Shown here in pieces: positions 25,883 to 35,096 of a stretch of 64,000 nt of DNA (positions are counted from its first letter, which is position 1; each line of letters opens with the position of its first letter). Origin of the DNA: Comamonas sp. JUb58 (GTDB lineage: Bacteria > Pseudomonadota > Gammaproteobacteria > Burkholderiales > Burkholderiaceae_C); assembly GCF_004364775.1 (NCBI RefSeq), contig NZ_SOAL01000004.1, positions 218,189-282,188 of the forward strand, in the 5' to 3' direction. Made by a program: the position numbers and the translations under genes. Under the pieces are notes generated by a model that saw nothing but the letters and a program-made list of their open reading frames with translations, ran no database searches and was not told the origin of the DNA.

Positions 25883-26251
25883 TTACTGCAAGGTCGCTGC
25901 GCGCTGGGTCTCGATCTGGCCGAGCAGGTCTTCCAGGTCTTCAATCTCAAAAGGCTTGAGCAGGGTGCGCACATGGGGGCCCCACTGTGAGGGGTAGTGG
26001 CCCAGGTCGTAACCGGAGCACAGCACAATCCAACGCTGCGGCGCGGCTTTGAGCAGGGTCTGGGCAAGGTCGGTGCCTGACTGGCCAGGCAAGCTGACAT
26101 CGGTGACCACCAGATCAAACGGCGCCTGGGCATCAAGCTGCAGCGCTTCTTCTGCATTGGCACAACAAGTCACGATGCGGCCGGGCCCTTCCATGAGGCA
26201 GCCAATCGTCTCTCGTAACTCGTCGTTGTCTTCTATATAGACTATTCTCAT
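25883..26251 (-). CDS. Single-domain response regulator
   Basis: A 122-residue stand-alone receiver: MRIVYIEDNDELRETIG with the acidic pair, phosphoacceptor aspartate in LVVTDVSLPGQSG, and the conserved lysine in LLKPFEIEDLEDL. There is no output domain, so it probably acts by protein contact or as a phosphate shuttle in the phosphorelay of the neighbouring kinases. It is transcribed leftwards from an AT-rich intergenic region shared with the LuxR-type regulator at 26766. Confidence 0.92.
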   Translation of the reverse strand: MRIVYIEDNDELRETIGCLMEGPGRIVTCCANAEEALQLDAQAPFDLVVTDVSLPGQSGTDLAQTLLKAAPQRWIVLCSGYDLGHYPSQWGPHVRTLLKPFEIEDLEDLLGQIETQRAATLQ

Positions 26252-26765
26252 TGCAAATCCAATAATAAAAGATTATTGCAATAGAAACTATTGCAGCCCG
26301 AGATTTGCATGAGGGAATTTATCCTTGTAGGACATTTTCTTTTTATGCCGATGGAATATACCACATCGGCGAATGAGCTAGATTCCATGCTAGCAGTTGA
26401 CGCTCAAATAAGGGCTTTGCAGATTTGTAGTCCTACTCTGACAGCGGCCGTCCTACCCCACCCACAAACATTTTGCAAACCATCGTTAAACTGATCACTA
26501 CGCCATTGAGGCTTGTGGCCAAGGCAATTACCAACCATTGAGGCGGGTCCACAACTTGAGCCACATCAAGAATTTTATAAATGAAATGAGATAGTTTGCA
26601 ATCAGCAATTAGATAATCGCGCTTTTAATAATAAATGTTATGCAATGTGCGCAGGGGTGATTACCGAGGCCCGATAGGCCTCACCTGCAAGTTCCGCTAG
26701 TTTCGTTTTAAAAAAGACAGTGGGCATGTCTGGCAAAGCTGGGCTGCCGCTACCAAGGAAGACCA
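26252..26765. other. AT-rich divergent intergenic region
   Basis: Holds the promoters of the single-domain receiver and the LuxR-type regulator. An inverted repeat GCCGATG/CATCGGC with a ten-base spacer (26347-26370) is a candidate operator. A second small palindrome, GAGGCC/GGCCTC, lies near 26668-26684. No gene is supported; the frame at 26291 has no ribosome binding site. Confidence 0.5.
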
Positions 26766-27398
26766 ATGATCAACGTAGGACTTGTCGATGACCACGCCAT
26801 CGTTCGCTCTGGCCTCAAGCAGTTTCTCGCGGATTTCGTAGATATCCGCGTCGTGGGAGAAGCATCCAATGGCCGCGAAGCCATTGATCTGGTGCGCAAT
26901 GAATCGATTGACGTGCTGGTCATGGATCTGTCCATGCCAGGTCAAAGCGGTATTGACGCACTGACCATGCTGCGCGCCAAGGAGCCGGATATGGGCATCC
27001 TGATCCTGAGCGGCTACCCGGCTGAGCATTACGCGATCAACCTGATCCGCCAGGGTGTAAACGGCTACTTGAACAAGGAATGTGATCCGAGCGAAATCGT
27101 GGAAGCGATCCGCACCATCTCACTGGGCAAGCGCTACCTGACCCCGATGGTTGCCAACCTGCTGGCCCAGCAGCTGGGCCGCAAGGACGACGCCCCACCG
27201 CACGAGCACCTGTCGGAGCGCGAGTTCCAGGTCTTCCTGAAGCTCGCCCAGGGCGAAACCGCCAGCAATGTGGCCGAGCAGCTGTCGCTGAGCGTCAAGA
27301 CCGTGAGCACCTACCGCACCCGCTTGATGGAGAAGATGACCCTGAACTCCAACAGCGACCTGACCTACTACGCGCTGAAGAATGGGTTGATCAGCTGA
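26766..27398 (+). CDS. LuxR/NarL-type response regulator
   Basis: A 210-residue DNA-binding response regulator. The receiver (VGLVDDHAIVRSGLKQFL, LVMDLSMPGQSGID, ILSGYPAEHYA) is followed by a LuxR helix-turn-helix (LSEREFQVFLKLAQGE, SVKTVSTYRTRLMEKM). GGAAG lies seven bases before the ATG. It is the only output regulator in the 20-27 kb signalling cluster, which makes it the likely end of that phosphorelay, although direct kinase-regulator pairing is not proven. Confidence 0.95.
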   Translation: MINVGLVDDHAIVRSGLKQFLADFVDIRVVGEASNGREAIDLVRNESIDVLVMDLSMPGQSGIDALTMLRAKEPDMGILILSGYPAEHYAINLIRQGVNGYLNKECDPSEIVEAIRTISLGKRYLTPMVANLLAQQLGRKDDAPPHEHLSEREFQVFLKLAQGETASNVAEQLSLSVKTVSTYRTRLMEKMTLNSNSDLTYYALKNGLIS

Positions 27399-27419
27399 TC
27401 GACCATCTCTAGCAACACA

Positions 27420-27446
27420 CGCCACCTTCGGGTGGCGTTGTTGTTT
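27420..27446 (+). terminator. Rho-independent terminator
   Basis: CGCCACC-TTCG-GGTGGCG is a seven-base stem with a stable tetraloop and a T-rich tail, 20 bases after the LuxR-type gene. Confidence 0.85.
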
Positions 27447-27495
27447 GCGCCTTGGCCCTTTGCGTCACGCAGCCTTGCCAGCATGCATAAAATGC

Positions 27496-27514
27496 GATTA
27501 ATTCTCATTTAATC
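27496..27514. promoter_or_regulatory. Candidate Fur box
   Basis: GATTAATTCTCATTTAATC shares the GAT..TCATT..ATC framework of the Fur operator and ends 17 bases before the ATG of the third FecI gene, the same spacing as at 7460/7478. Confidence 0.6.
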
Positions 27515-27531
27515 TGCTTGATTCTGCGCGC

Positions 27532-28044
27532 ATGCCCTCCCCGGATCTCCCCATCGCCAATGACCTGGGTGGCCTCTATGCCGCGCACAGCACCTGGTTG
27601 CAGGGTTGGCTGCGCAGGCGTATCGGCGATAGCTTTGTAGCGGCCGACCTGGCGCAGGACACTTTCGTTAGCCTGCTGGACCGCAGCACCCCGGCAGAGG
27701 CGATCCGCGAGCCCCGGCCTTTTCTGGCCACCATTGCCAAGCGGCTGATCGCCCACCGGCACCGCCGCCAGCTGCTGGAGACCGCCTACCTGGAAGCGCT
27801 GGCCTGCCTGCCCGAGGCGCTGGCCCCGTCGCCCGAGACCCAGCTGATAGCGATACAAAGCCTGCAAGAGATTGACCGGGTGCTGGACGGCCTGCCAGCC
27901 AAGGTACGCGAAGCCTTTTTGCTGGCCCACCTGGGCGAGCTGAGCTATGCCGAGATTGCTGACAAGCTGGCGGTCTCCACCAGCTCGGTCAAGCAGTACC
28001 TAGCCCGGGCCAACCGCGAATGCCTGTTCGCCATTGCCCTCTAA
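27532..28044 (+). CDS. FecI-like ECF sigma factor
   Basis: A 170-residue ECF sigma factor related to the one at 7478. Region 2 is LYAAHSTWLQGWLRRRIG and AADLAQDTFVSLLDR. Region 4 is LDGLPAKVREAFLLAHLGEL and SYAEIADKLAVSTSSVKQYL. It heads a FecI-FecR-receptor row behind a candidate Fur box and should drive the receptor at 29164 when iron is scarce and the ligand is bound. Confidence 0.93.
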   Translation: MPSPDLPIANDLGGLYAAHSTWLQGWLRRRIGDSFVAADLAQDTFVSLLDRSTPAEAIREPRPFLATIAKRLIAHRHRRQLLETAYLEALACLPEALAPSPETQLIAIQSLQEIDRVLDGLPAKVREAFLLAHLGELSYAEIADKLAVSTSSVKQYLARANRECLFAIAL

Positions 28045-28048
28045 CCCC

Positions 28049-29068
28049 ATGCCTGCTACCACTACCCTGACCCTGCCCAGCGGCCGGGTGATCAGCCGGG
28101 CCACGGCCGATGCGGCGGCGGACTGGCTGACGGTGTTGATGTCCGGCGATGTGGGCGCTGAAGAACAGCAGCAGTGGACCGCCTGGCGCCAGGCCCATGC
28201 CGACCATGAAGCAGCCTGGCAGCATATCGAGGCCGTCACCGGCCGCATGAAGGCCTTGGGCCCGCGCCCGGCCTATACCGCGTTGACCGCCTATGGCGCG
28301 GGCCAGCCCGCATCTGCCGCACGGCGGCGCGCGACGCGGTTGCTGCTGTGGGGCGGGCTGGCTACCGGTGCTGGCGTACTCGCATCGCGCAGCGCCAGCT
28401 GGCAGGCCCAGGTGGCCGACTACCGCAGCGCCACCGGCGAGCAGCGCCGCCTGGCGCTGGACGATGGCACGCAGCTGCTGCTGAACACCGGCAGCGCGCT
28501 GAACCTGCGCTTTGGGGCCACGGAGCGCCGCCTGGTGCTGCTGTCCGGGGAGATCATGGTGACTACTGCGCATGCACTGGGCACCGCCGCCGACCCACGT
28601 CCCTTGGTGGTGGAGACGGCGCAGGGCAGCATCCGCTCGCTCGGCACCCGTTTTACCGTGCGCCAGCATGCAGAACGCACCGAGGTGGCGGTGCTGGAGA
28701 GCGCGGTAGAGATCCGCTGCTGCGATGGCGCTGGCAGTACGCGCTTGCTGCAGGCGGGCGAGCAGACCCGGTTCAGCCGCAGCACCATCGACGCACCCCG
28801 CGCAGCCGACGCGCAAGCGCAGGCCTGGACGCGGGGCCAGCTATTGGCGGATGAGCAGCGCCTGGACGACTTTCTGGCGGAGTTGGGCCGCTACCGCACT
28901 GGCTTGCTGCGGGTGGACCCGCAGGTGGCGGGGCTGCGGCTGTCGGGTGTTTTTCCGCTGGGCGATACCGACCGCATTCTGTCCACCCTGCCCAGCGTGT
29001 TGCCGGTGCAGGTACGCACGCGCAGCCGTTACTGGGTGACGGTGCTGCCGGCAGAAGCCGGGCTTTGA
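28049..29068 (+). CDS. FecR-type sigma regulator
   Basis: A 339-residue regulator with DUF4880 (ADAAADWLTVLMSGDVGAEE, ADHEAAWQHIEAV), a weak membrane segment (LLLWGGLATGAGVLAS), the FecR domain (LALDDGTQLLLNTGSALNLR, IRSLGTRFTVRQHA) and the C-terminal signalling part (FPLGDTDRILSTLPSVLPVQ). The ATG is four bases after the sigma-factor stop. It pairs with the sigma factor at 27532 and the receptor at 29164. Confidence 0.9.
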   Translation: MPATTTLTLPSGRVISRATADAAADWLTVLMSGDVGAEEQQQWTAWRQAHADHEAAWQHIEAVTGRMKALGPRPAYTALTAYGAGQPASAARRRATRLLLWGGLATGAGVLASRSASWQAQVADYRSATGEQRRLALDDGTQLLLNTGSALNLRFGATERRLVLLSGEIMVTTAHALGTAADPRPLVVETAQGSIRSLGTRFTVRQHAERTEVAVLESAVEIRCCDGAGSTRLLQAGEQTRFSRSTIDAPRAADAQAQAWTRGQLLADEQRLDDFLAELGRYRTGLLRVDPQVAGLRLSGVFPLGDTDRILSTLPSVLPVQVRTRSRYWVTVLPAEAGL

Positions 29069-29163
29069 AAAAATATTTGCAGCGCAAACTGCCCGATTCG
29101 CTGGCTCGCGGCACCTAGCTCATGAGGGACCTGCATTTGCCCAGGCCCACCCAGAGGAACCAC

Positions 29164-31758
29164 ATGCCGACATTGCCACCCGCCCACCTTGCAGGGCGCC
29201 CCCACCCCTCCCCTATCGCGCTGGCCTGCCTGGCCTTGGCACTGGGCCTGAGCGCTGGCGCGCCCCGCCTGGCGAACGCGCAGAGCGGCGCAGCGAACCC
29301 CAATACGGGCAGCAACACCGCCGCCACGACCGCAGCCGAGCTGCGCATCGCCGCCGGCCCACTGGCCCCCGCGCTGCGACAGCTGGCCAGCAGCACCAAC
29401 ACCATGCTGAGCTTTACCGCAGCGCAAAGCGATGGTAAACAGACCGCAGGCCTGAGCGGCCGCCACACGGTGGCGCAAGCGCTTGCCTTGCTGCTGGCGG
29501 GCACGGGCCTGCAGGCGGTGCAGCTGGACAATGGCGCCTATGTGCTGCGGGCCACTGGCACGGGCAGCACGGTCAGCGCGACAGCGGCTGCAGCAGCCAG
29601 CGCCGATGCAGCGCCCAGCTACACCTTGCCGCAGATCACCGTGACCGGCACGGCCCCGGGCCTGAGCAGCAGCGATGGCCGCACCGAGGGTACGCAGTCG
29701 TACACAACGGGCAGCATGAGCACCGCAACGCGGCTGAACCTGTCGATGCGCGAGACGCCGCAGGCAGTAACCGTGATCACCCGCGAGCGCATCCAGGACC
29801 AGGGGCTGGCAACAGTGAATGATGTGGTGCAGACGGCGCCCGGCCTGACCTACCGGCGCTTTGGGCCTGAGCGCGCCTCGTTCTTTGCGCGCGGCATGTA
29901 TGTGGACAACATCATGTACGACGGCCTGCCGGTAAGCCTGGACAGCTCCAACCTGTCGCAAGACCTGCTGGCCACCGACATGGCCATTTATGACCGGGTG
30001 GAGATTGTGCGCGGCGCCACCGGCTTGTCGCAGGGAGCAGGCAACCCATCGGCGGCCATCAACCTGGTGCGCAAGCGGCCTACCAAAGAGCGGCAGATAT
30101 CGGCCAGCGTCAGCGCTGGCAGCTGGGACCGCTACCGCGCCGAGCTCGATGCCGCCGGCCCCTTGTCGGAAGACGGCAGCCTGCGCGGCCGCTTGGTGGC
30201 GGCCACGCAAGACTACGGCAGCTACAAGCGCGGCGAAAGCAGCCAGGGCCAGACCTTGTACGGCATTGTGGAGAAGGACCTGACCGCCAGCACCACCCTG
30301 ACCTTGAGCGCGCAGCACCAGGAGAGCAAGCTGCATGGCAACGGCTTTACCGGCCTGCCGGTGGCCAGCGATGGCAGCGACCTGGGTCTGCTCCGCTCCA
30401 CGTCGTACGCGAATGACTGGGAGCACTGGAACAAGACCACAAATTCAGCCTTTCTGGGTCTGGACCACCGCTTTGACAATGACTGGCGCCTGCACCTGTC
30501 GGCCTACTACGCACAGGCCGAGGTGGACATGCAAGGCCACTACCTGAGCCACAACCTGACCACCGGCCTCTACAGCCAGCTGGGCGCGCGCAATGCCCAC
30601 GAGGAAAAGCAGTCGAGCATCAACCTGTATGCCAACGGCCCCTTTGCACTGCTGGGCCGCAAGCATGAGCTGGTGCTGGGCGCCAGCTACCGCCATATCG
30701 ACTTTGATGGCAACAGCCGCCAAGGCCTGGTGCTCAACAGCAACCTGGATCTGCGCAACTTTAACCCCAGCGCCGTGGCCAACCCGCATATCCCGCTGCG
30801 CGACTGGATGGATGCCAAGGTGACCCAGCAAAGCCTGTATGCGACCACGCGGCTGAACCTGGCCGACCGCCTCAAGCTCATCGTGGGCGGCCGGGTGGAC
30901 TGGTTTGACTACCGGGACACCGTCAACACCTACCCCAACTTTGCCGCTAACACGCCGTCCGTCAGCGCCCACAACCGCTACGAGATCGAACACCGCCTGA
31001 GCAAGTACGCAGGCCTGGTCTACGACCTGAACGACCAGCATGCGCTGTACGCCAGCTACACCGATATCTTCAAACCGCAGAACTACCTGGATGCCAACAA
31101 CCAGTTGCTGAGCCCGGTGGTGGGCCGCAACTATGAGGTCGGCGTTAAAGGTGAGTACTTCAACGGAAGCTTGAATGCCTCGGCCGCCGTCTTCCGCATG
31201 GACCAGCAAAACCGGGCTTACCGCGCCAGCGACCAGACCCAGTGCACCAGCTACCCTGCCACCACCTGCTACGCCGCCGCCGGCGAGGTGCGCAGCCAGG
31301 GCGTGGAGCTGGAGCTGCAAGGCGCCATCACGCCGAACTGGCAGCTGGGTGCCGGCTACACCGTGGCCATTGCCCGCTACCGCAAGGACGCCACCGCCGC
31401 CAATGTGGGCGCGCTGTTTGACACCGACACGCCCCGGCATTTGTTCAAGCTCTCGACCATGTACCGCCTGCCCGGCGCCCTGCAGGGCTGGCGCATTGGC
31501 GGCACGGTCTACCGCCAGGGCGGTATCTACAACAAGGGCACCACGAGCAACGTGCCCTTCAACATCCGCCAGGATGCCTATGCCATTGCCGACCTGGTGA
31601 TCGGCTGGCAGGCCACGCCACAGCTGGACCTGCGCCTGAACATCAACAACCTGTTTGACAAGACCTACTACAACGCCTTGTCCGGCACGGCGACCTTCCC
31701 GAGCAATGTCTATGGCGAGCCGCGCAATGTGATGCTGACTGCGCGCTACCAGTTCTGA
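29164..31758 (+). CDS. TonB-dependent siderophore receptor with STN domain
   Basis: An 864-residue outer-membrane receptor. Signal peptide ends at RLANA. The STN domain (IAAGPLAPALRQLASSTNTM) is followed by the TonB-box region (LPQITVTGTA), plug motifs (RETPQAVTVITRERIQDQGL, RVEIVRGATGLSQGAGNPSA) and a barrel ending NLFDKTYYNALSG and MLTARYQF. GAGG lies before the ATG at 29164. It transduces ligand binding to the FecR/FecI pair just upstream. A diverged 3' fragment of a second receptor of this type survives at 35097. Confidence 0.93.
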   Translation: MPTLPPAHLAGRPHPSPIALACLALALGLSAGAPRLANAQSGAANPNTGSNTAATTAAELRIAAGPLAPALRQLASSTNTMLSFTAAQSDGKQTAGLSGRHTVAQALALLLAGTGLQAVQLDNGAYVLRATGTGSTVSATAAAAASADAAPSYTLPQITVTGTAPGLSSSDGRTEGTQSYTTGSMSTATRLNLSMRETPQAVTVITRERIQDQGLATVNDVVQTAPGLTYRRFGPERASFFARGMYVDNIMYDGLPVSLDSSNLSQDLLATDMAIYDRVEIVRGATGLSQGAGNPSAAINLVRKRPTKERQISASVSAGSWDRYRAELDAAGPLSEDGSLRGRLVAATQDYGSYKRGESSQGQTLYGIVEKDLTASTTLTLSAQHQESKLHGNGFTGLPVASDGSDLGLLRSTSYANDWEHWNKTTNSAFLGLDHRFDNDWRLHLSAYYAQAEVDMQGHYLSHNLTTGLYSQLGARNAHEEKQSSINLYANGPFALLGRKHELVLGASYRHIDFDGNSRQGLVLNSNLDLRNFNPSAVANPHIPLRDWMDAKVTQQSLYATTRLNLADRLKLIVGGRVDWFDYRDTVNTYPNFAANTPSVSAHNRYEIEHRLSKYAGLVYDLNDQHALYASYTDIFKPQNYLDANNQLLSPVVGRNYEVGVKGEYFNGSLNASAAVFRMDQQNRAYRASDQTQCTSYPATTCYAAAGEVRSQGVELELQGAITPNWQLGAGYTVAIARYRKDATAANVGALFDTDTPRHLFKLSTMYRLPGALQGWRIGGTVYRQGGIYNKGTTSNVPFNIRQDAYAIADLVIGWQATPQLDLRLNINNLFDKTYYNALSGTATFPSNVYGEPRNVMLTARYQF

Positions 31759-31794
31759 GGCCGACGGCTAGGCGGTTGCGCTATCCTGCCCCGC

Positions 31795-32598
31795 ATGACC
31801 AGCGCAGCCTGCAATACCTGTCCCAGCACCATTGACCTATTCCCATCGCCACCGCTGCAAGCGGCGTTCGTGGCGTTGGTCGATGATGCGTTGGCCAGCT
31901 TGCAGCAGACGCTGGGCCCGCTGCTGCACAGCGTCTACCTCTACGGCAGCGTGGCCCGGGCGACGGCCACGCCTGGGGTCTCTGACCTGGATCTGAGCTT
32001 GGTGTTGACCCGGGCACTGGCAACCGACGAAGCCGCTTTGCTGGAGCAGCAACGCCTGGCGCTGCAGGCGCGTCACCCGGAGGTGAGCAAGGTCGATTTT
32101 GATATCGGCGTGTTAGCCGATGTGCGCCATCCCGCCAACTTGCATAGCTGGGGCTACTGGCTCAAGCACGAATGCCGCTGCATCCATGGTGCAGATCTGG
32201 GGCTGCAGTTTGCGGCCTTTGCGCCATCTGCTGCGGTGGCGCGGGCGGTCAATGGCGACTATGTGCAGGTACTCCAAGGCTACATCGCAGGCATCGCTGC
32301 GGCGCAGGACCTGGCGAACCTCCGGCGGCTGCAAAAGGAAGCCGCCAGAAAACTGGTCCGCGCCACCAATGTGCTGCGCCCTGCCGAGGGCGGCGACTGG
32401 CCCCGGTCGTTGGAAGACTATGCGCGGTACTTCTCGGAGCGCTTTCCGGACATGGCCGAGCAGGCTGCGTTCTTTTTGCGGCAGGCCAAGGCACCTAACG
32501 CATCGGCGGAAGTGTTCAATGCGCAGTTGGATGCTTTCTTGGGCTGGATGCAAAGCCAGAGCAAAGCATTGGCGCCCGGAAAGTTGGACCGCTTATAG
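31795..32598 (+). CDS. ANT/AadA-like nucleotidyltransferase
   Basis: A 267-residue protein with the polymerase-beta-type nucleotidyltransferase signature LYGSVARATATPGVSDLDL (GS...D-x-D) near residue 50 and a helical C-terminal half. This matches aminoglycoside adenylyltransferase-like proteins of the AadA/NTP_transf_2 group. Many chromosomal members have no proven drug substrate, so resistance should not be assumed. It starts 36 bases after the receptor stop and may be read through from it. Confidence 0.82.
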   Translation: MTSAACNTCPSTIDLFPSPPLQAAFVALVDDALASLQQTLGPLLHSVYLYGSVARATATPGVSDLDLSLVLTRALATDEAALLEQQRLALQARHPEVSKVDFDIGVLADVRHPANLHSWGYWLKHECRCIHGADLGLQFAAFAPSAAVARAVNGDYVQVLQGYIAGIAAAQDLANLRRLQKEAARKLVRATNVLRPAEGGDWPRSLEDYARYFSERFPDMAEQAAFFLRQAKAPNASAEVFNAQLDAFLGWMQSQSKALAPGKLDRL

Positions 32599-32945
32599 CT
32601 ATAGCCGAGGATTCCAGGCGACGGGGCTGAAACCTGGCACATCCACAGCTTCTCTACATTTGTAAATTTTGTCAGTAGATGTTATTTTTGTTTTAAAATC
32701 TGCTGCTTCGAGTTGTCCTCCCACTTGCCGGGAGCTCCCCCAAGGGATCCTCCAGAGGGGCACACCATTTTGGCCAAACATTCCCTTCATCGGACCTAGC
32801 GCCAAGCTAGTTCCGCGCACTTACCTCACTCAATACCCCGATACAGAGCGACTCGCTTACTGGTGTGCGAGGGGAATCAGCCGCTCCAACCCATAGAAAA
32901 AAACTCCTATGGAGTGTTTTGTTTTTCAAGCAACTTATAAGATCT
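32599..32945. other. Leader region of the IPTL-CTERM gene
   Basis: AT-rich around 32650-32700. A small hairpin ACTCC-TAT-GGAGT followed by GTTTTGTTTTTC at 32909-32932 resembles a weak terminator or attenuator, only a few bases before the start at 32946. Confidence 0.4.
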
Positions 32946-34841
32946 ATGAAAAAATTGTCTTTGGCGGTGGCGTGTCTCACTGCCATGAGCGCCTGGAATA
33001 TCCAGGCCAGTGAGCTCAGCCTTTATATTTCCCAACCCGTTCGCAACGCTGCTCTCAATGCCGCGGTTCCGGATGGCGCCCTGCCTTGGTCAGAGTCATA
33101 TAACCAGGCTTACACCATTGAGACATTCAACGGCGAGACCCTGGGCGACAAAACCACCGGCAACTGGGCCATCGGATCGTATGAAGTCGCTGCAGGCGGC
33201 AATACCAATGTGGCCAGTGCCAATGTGTACGGCGGCGCAGGCACTGGCACGACGGTGGGCAGTGGGGGCTCCAACTTCCTCAATGCCGGAACGACTGGAA
33301 CGCCTGAAGGCGTGACGGTGACCTTGACCAACCCGGCGCGCTATGTCGGGTTCTGGTGGTCCGCAGGCTCCAATGGCAACAACGTAGAGTTGCTCGATGA
33401 GAACGACAATGTGCTGACGGCGATGACCACCGACGGCCTGATGACGTTTTTGAATTCGCCCGATAACCTCACCATGAAGGCCTTAGACGGCACCACCACC
33501 TACGCCCGAGCCCAGTACAACGGCAATCCATTCGTGGACGGTAACGGTGGTGAGCCCTATGTCTATCTGAACTATGTGCTGAAGGACACGACAGGCTTCG
33601 GTTCCACCGCCATCAAGAAGATTCGCTTCTGGGGCGCTGGCTTTGAGCTGGACAACATCGCCGTGCGTGAAGAAAAGCTGCCTGGACTGCCGGCAGAAAC
33701 CGAATTGCCTGGCAGCTGGGTGCCGACAGAGATCAATAACGTCTTTGAGGACCCCCCAGCCACCGCTGACGACACGGCCAGCACACGCGTCAATACGCCT
33801 TCAGCGGCACTGGATCTGACTGCGAACGATCCCTATGTGCCAGCGGGCAACACGGTCACGCCGCAGGCATCGTCTGCCAACGGAGGCACGATTGCCGCTG
33901 ACCCCGCCCATCCTGGGAAGTTCATCTACACGCCTGCCACGGGCTTCAACGGCATCGATACCTTCAGCTACCAGGTGTGCCTGGCCGCGCCCAACCAGGC
34001 CAAGTGTGCGGCGTCCACGGTCACGATGACCGTGGTGGCTCCTGATCTGACCATCGACCTGAGCGCAATCGCCCCCAATGCCACCGTCGGCGTGCCTTAC
34101 CAGGGCACATTTACCTGCACAAACGTGGGCAATGCGGATGCGCTGACCGAGACGACCTGCACCACCGGTCCGCTGCCGGAAGGTCTCAGCGTCCAGGCTT
34201 GTACCGTGAGCCCGGACAACAGCGCCTGGGCCGCAGGCAACCGCATTGCGCAAGGCGCTGTCGTGACCTGTGAAGTGGCGGGTACGCCCGCCAATGTGAA
34301 GAAAACGACAACGACCACAGGCACGACCACCACCGCGGGTGACCGCGACCTTCTCAACAACGCTGCGACCCGGGACATCACGGTCGTGGGTGTTCCCAAT
34401 GTCGTCGTCGACCTGGGCGGTTTGCCATCGACGGGAACGGTCGGCTTACCGTACAAGGGCAGCTACACCTGCACCAACCAAGGCAGTGCCGACCAGGCGG
34501 ATGCCAGCTGCGTCGTTTCTGGCCTTCCCGCGGGTATCAACCAAGATCCTGGCGCTTGCAGCATCGTCACGCCAGCAGCCCCCGCGCCCACCAGCTGGAC
34601 ATCGCCTGGCGCCATTCCCGAAGGGGCCGTGGTCACCTGTTCCGCTGAGGGCAAGCCGGCGGAGGCGGGATCGTCGTTGGTCAGCGGCTCTGGCGTTGAA
34701 AGCAAGGCGAGCAAGGACATCAGCATCAGTGCCGCTCCTGTGGCCACCCCGGTTCCATCGCTGTCTACCTGGGCGCTGATGGTGCTGGCGGGATGCTTGG
34801 CCATGCTCGGCATGGGACGCGCACGCAAGCACGGTATCTAA
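32946..34841 (+). CDS. IPTL-CTERM-anchored surface protein
   Basis: A 631-residue exported protein. Signal peptide MKKLSLAVACLTAMSAW...QASE. The N-terminal beta domain (about 30-240) has a lectin-like feel (ARYVGFWWSAGSNGNNVELL). A cadherin-like or Big_9 repeat follows (GKFIYTPATGFNGIDTFSYQ). Two copies of a Cys-containing domain follow (VGVPYQGTFTCTNVGNAD and VGLPYKGSYTCTNQGSAD, each later with VVTC). The C-terminus is the IPTL-CTERM signal: VPSLSTWALMVLAGCLAMLG then an Arg/Lys cluster. It is probably surface attached. It is followed by a terminator. Confidence 0.85.
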   Translation: MKKLSLAVACLTAMSAWNIQASELSLYISQPVRNAALNAAVPDGALPWSESYNQAYTIETFNGETLGDKTTGNWAIGSYEVAAGGNTNVASANVYGGAGTGTTVGSGGSNFLNAGTTGTPEGVTVTLTNPARYVGFWWSAGSNGNNVELLDENDNVLTAMTTDGLMTFLNSPDNLTMKALDGTTTYARAQYNGNPFVDGNGGEPYVYLNYVLKDTTGFGSTAIKKIRFWGAGFELDNIAVREEKLPGLPAETELPGSWVPTEINNVFEDPPATADDTASTRVNTPSAALDLTANDPYVPAGNTVTPQASSANGGTIAADPAHPGKFIYTPATGFNGIDTFSYQVCLAAPNQAKCAASTVTMTVVAPDLTIDLSAIAPNATVGVPYQGTFTCTNVGNADALTETTCTTGPLPEGLSVQACTVSPDNSAWAAGNRIAQGAVVTCEVAGTPANVKKTTTTTGTTTTAGDRDLLNNAATRDITVVGVPNVVVDLGGLPSTGTVGLPYKGSYTCTNQGSADQADASCVVSGLPAGINQDPGACSIVTPAAPAPTSWTSPGAIPEGAVVTCSAEGKPAEAGSSLVSGSGVESKASKDISISAAPVATPVPSLSTWALMVLAGCLAMLGMGRARKHGI

Positions 34842-34862
34842 GCCAAGCTCTGCGTTCAGACA

Positions 34863-34898
34863 AACGCCAGTCAGTGAAATGCTGACTGGCGTTTTTTG
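34863..34898 (+). terminator. Strong Rho-independent terminator
   Basis: AACGCCAGTCAG pairs perfectly with CTGACTGGCGTT, followed by TTTT, 20 bases after the IPTL-CTERM gene. Confidence 0.92.
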
Positions 34899-34978
34899 GT
34901 TATTTCGCTTGAGCCTTCCGCGCAATGTCGCTCCGCTGAACATGCATGAGGGAGGGCCAGTTGCCCTTCTCGCAACGG

Positions 34979-35093
34979 TTATACAGATGTGCGCTTGCGG
35001 AGCTTAGCTTCGGTATCAGGGCTGGCCTTGGTCTTGAGTGCAGCGCAGTCGATGGACGCCTTGTGCTTGAGCCAGTTCAAAAAGACCTGCAGG
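34979..35093 (-). pseudogene. Fragment of the 3' end of a GcvA-like LysR gene
   Basis: This 115-base piece is similar to the stop-codon end of the LysR gene at 37221, including the TTA stop on the minus strand, GCGCTTGCxGAGCTT, GCGCAGTCGAT and TTGAGCCAG. Only the last 35 or so codons are present. It is joined directly to a receptor fragment. Confidence 0.8.
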
Positions 35094-35096
35094 ACC

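Noticed and set aside
26291..26494. A 67-codon frame upstream of the LuxR-type regulator
   Set aside because: No ribosome binding site or homology; it overlaps promoter-like AT-rich sequence and an inverted repeat.
29029..30426. A 465-codon open frame antisense to the TonB receptor
   Set aside because: The composition (His/Gln/Arg/Gly-rich) is that of a shadow frame of GC-rich coding DNA; the sense strand encodes a clear receptor.
31795..32598. Calling the nucleotidyltransferase an acquired streptomycin-resistance gene
   Set aside because: No integron or transposon context, and base composition matches the neighbours; many chromosomal AadA-like proteins are not proven resistance enzymes.
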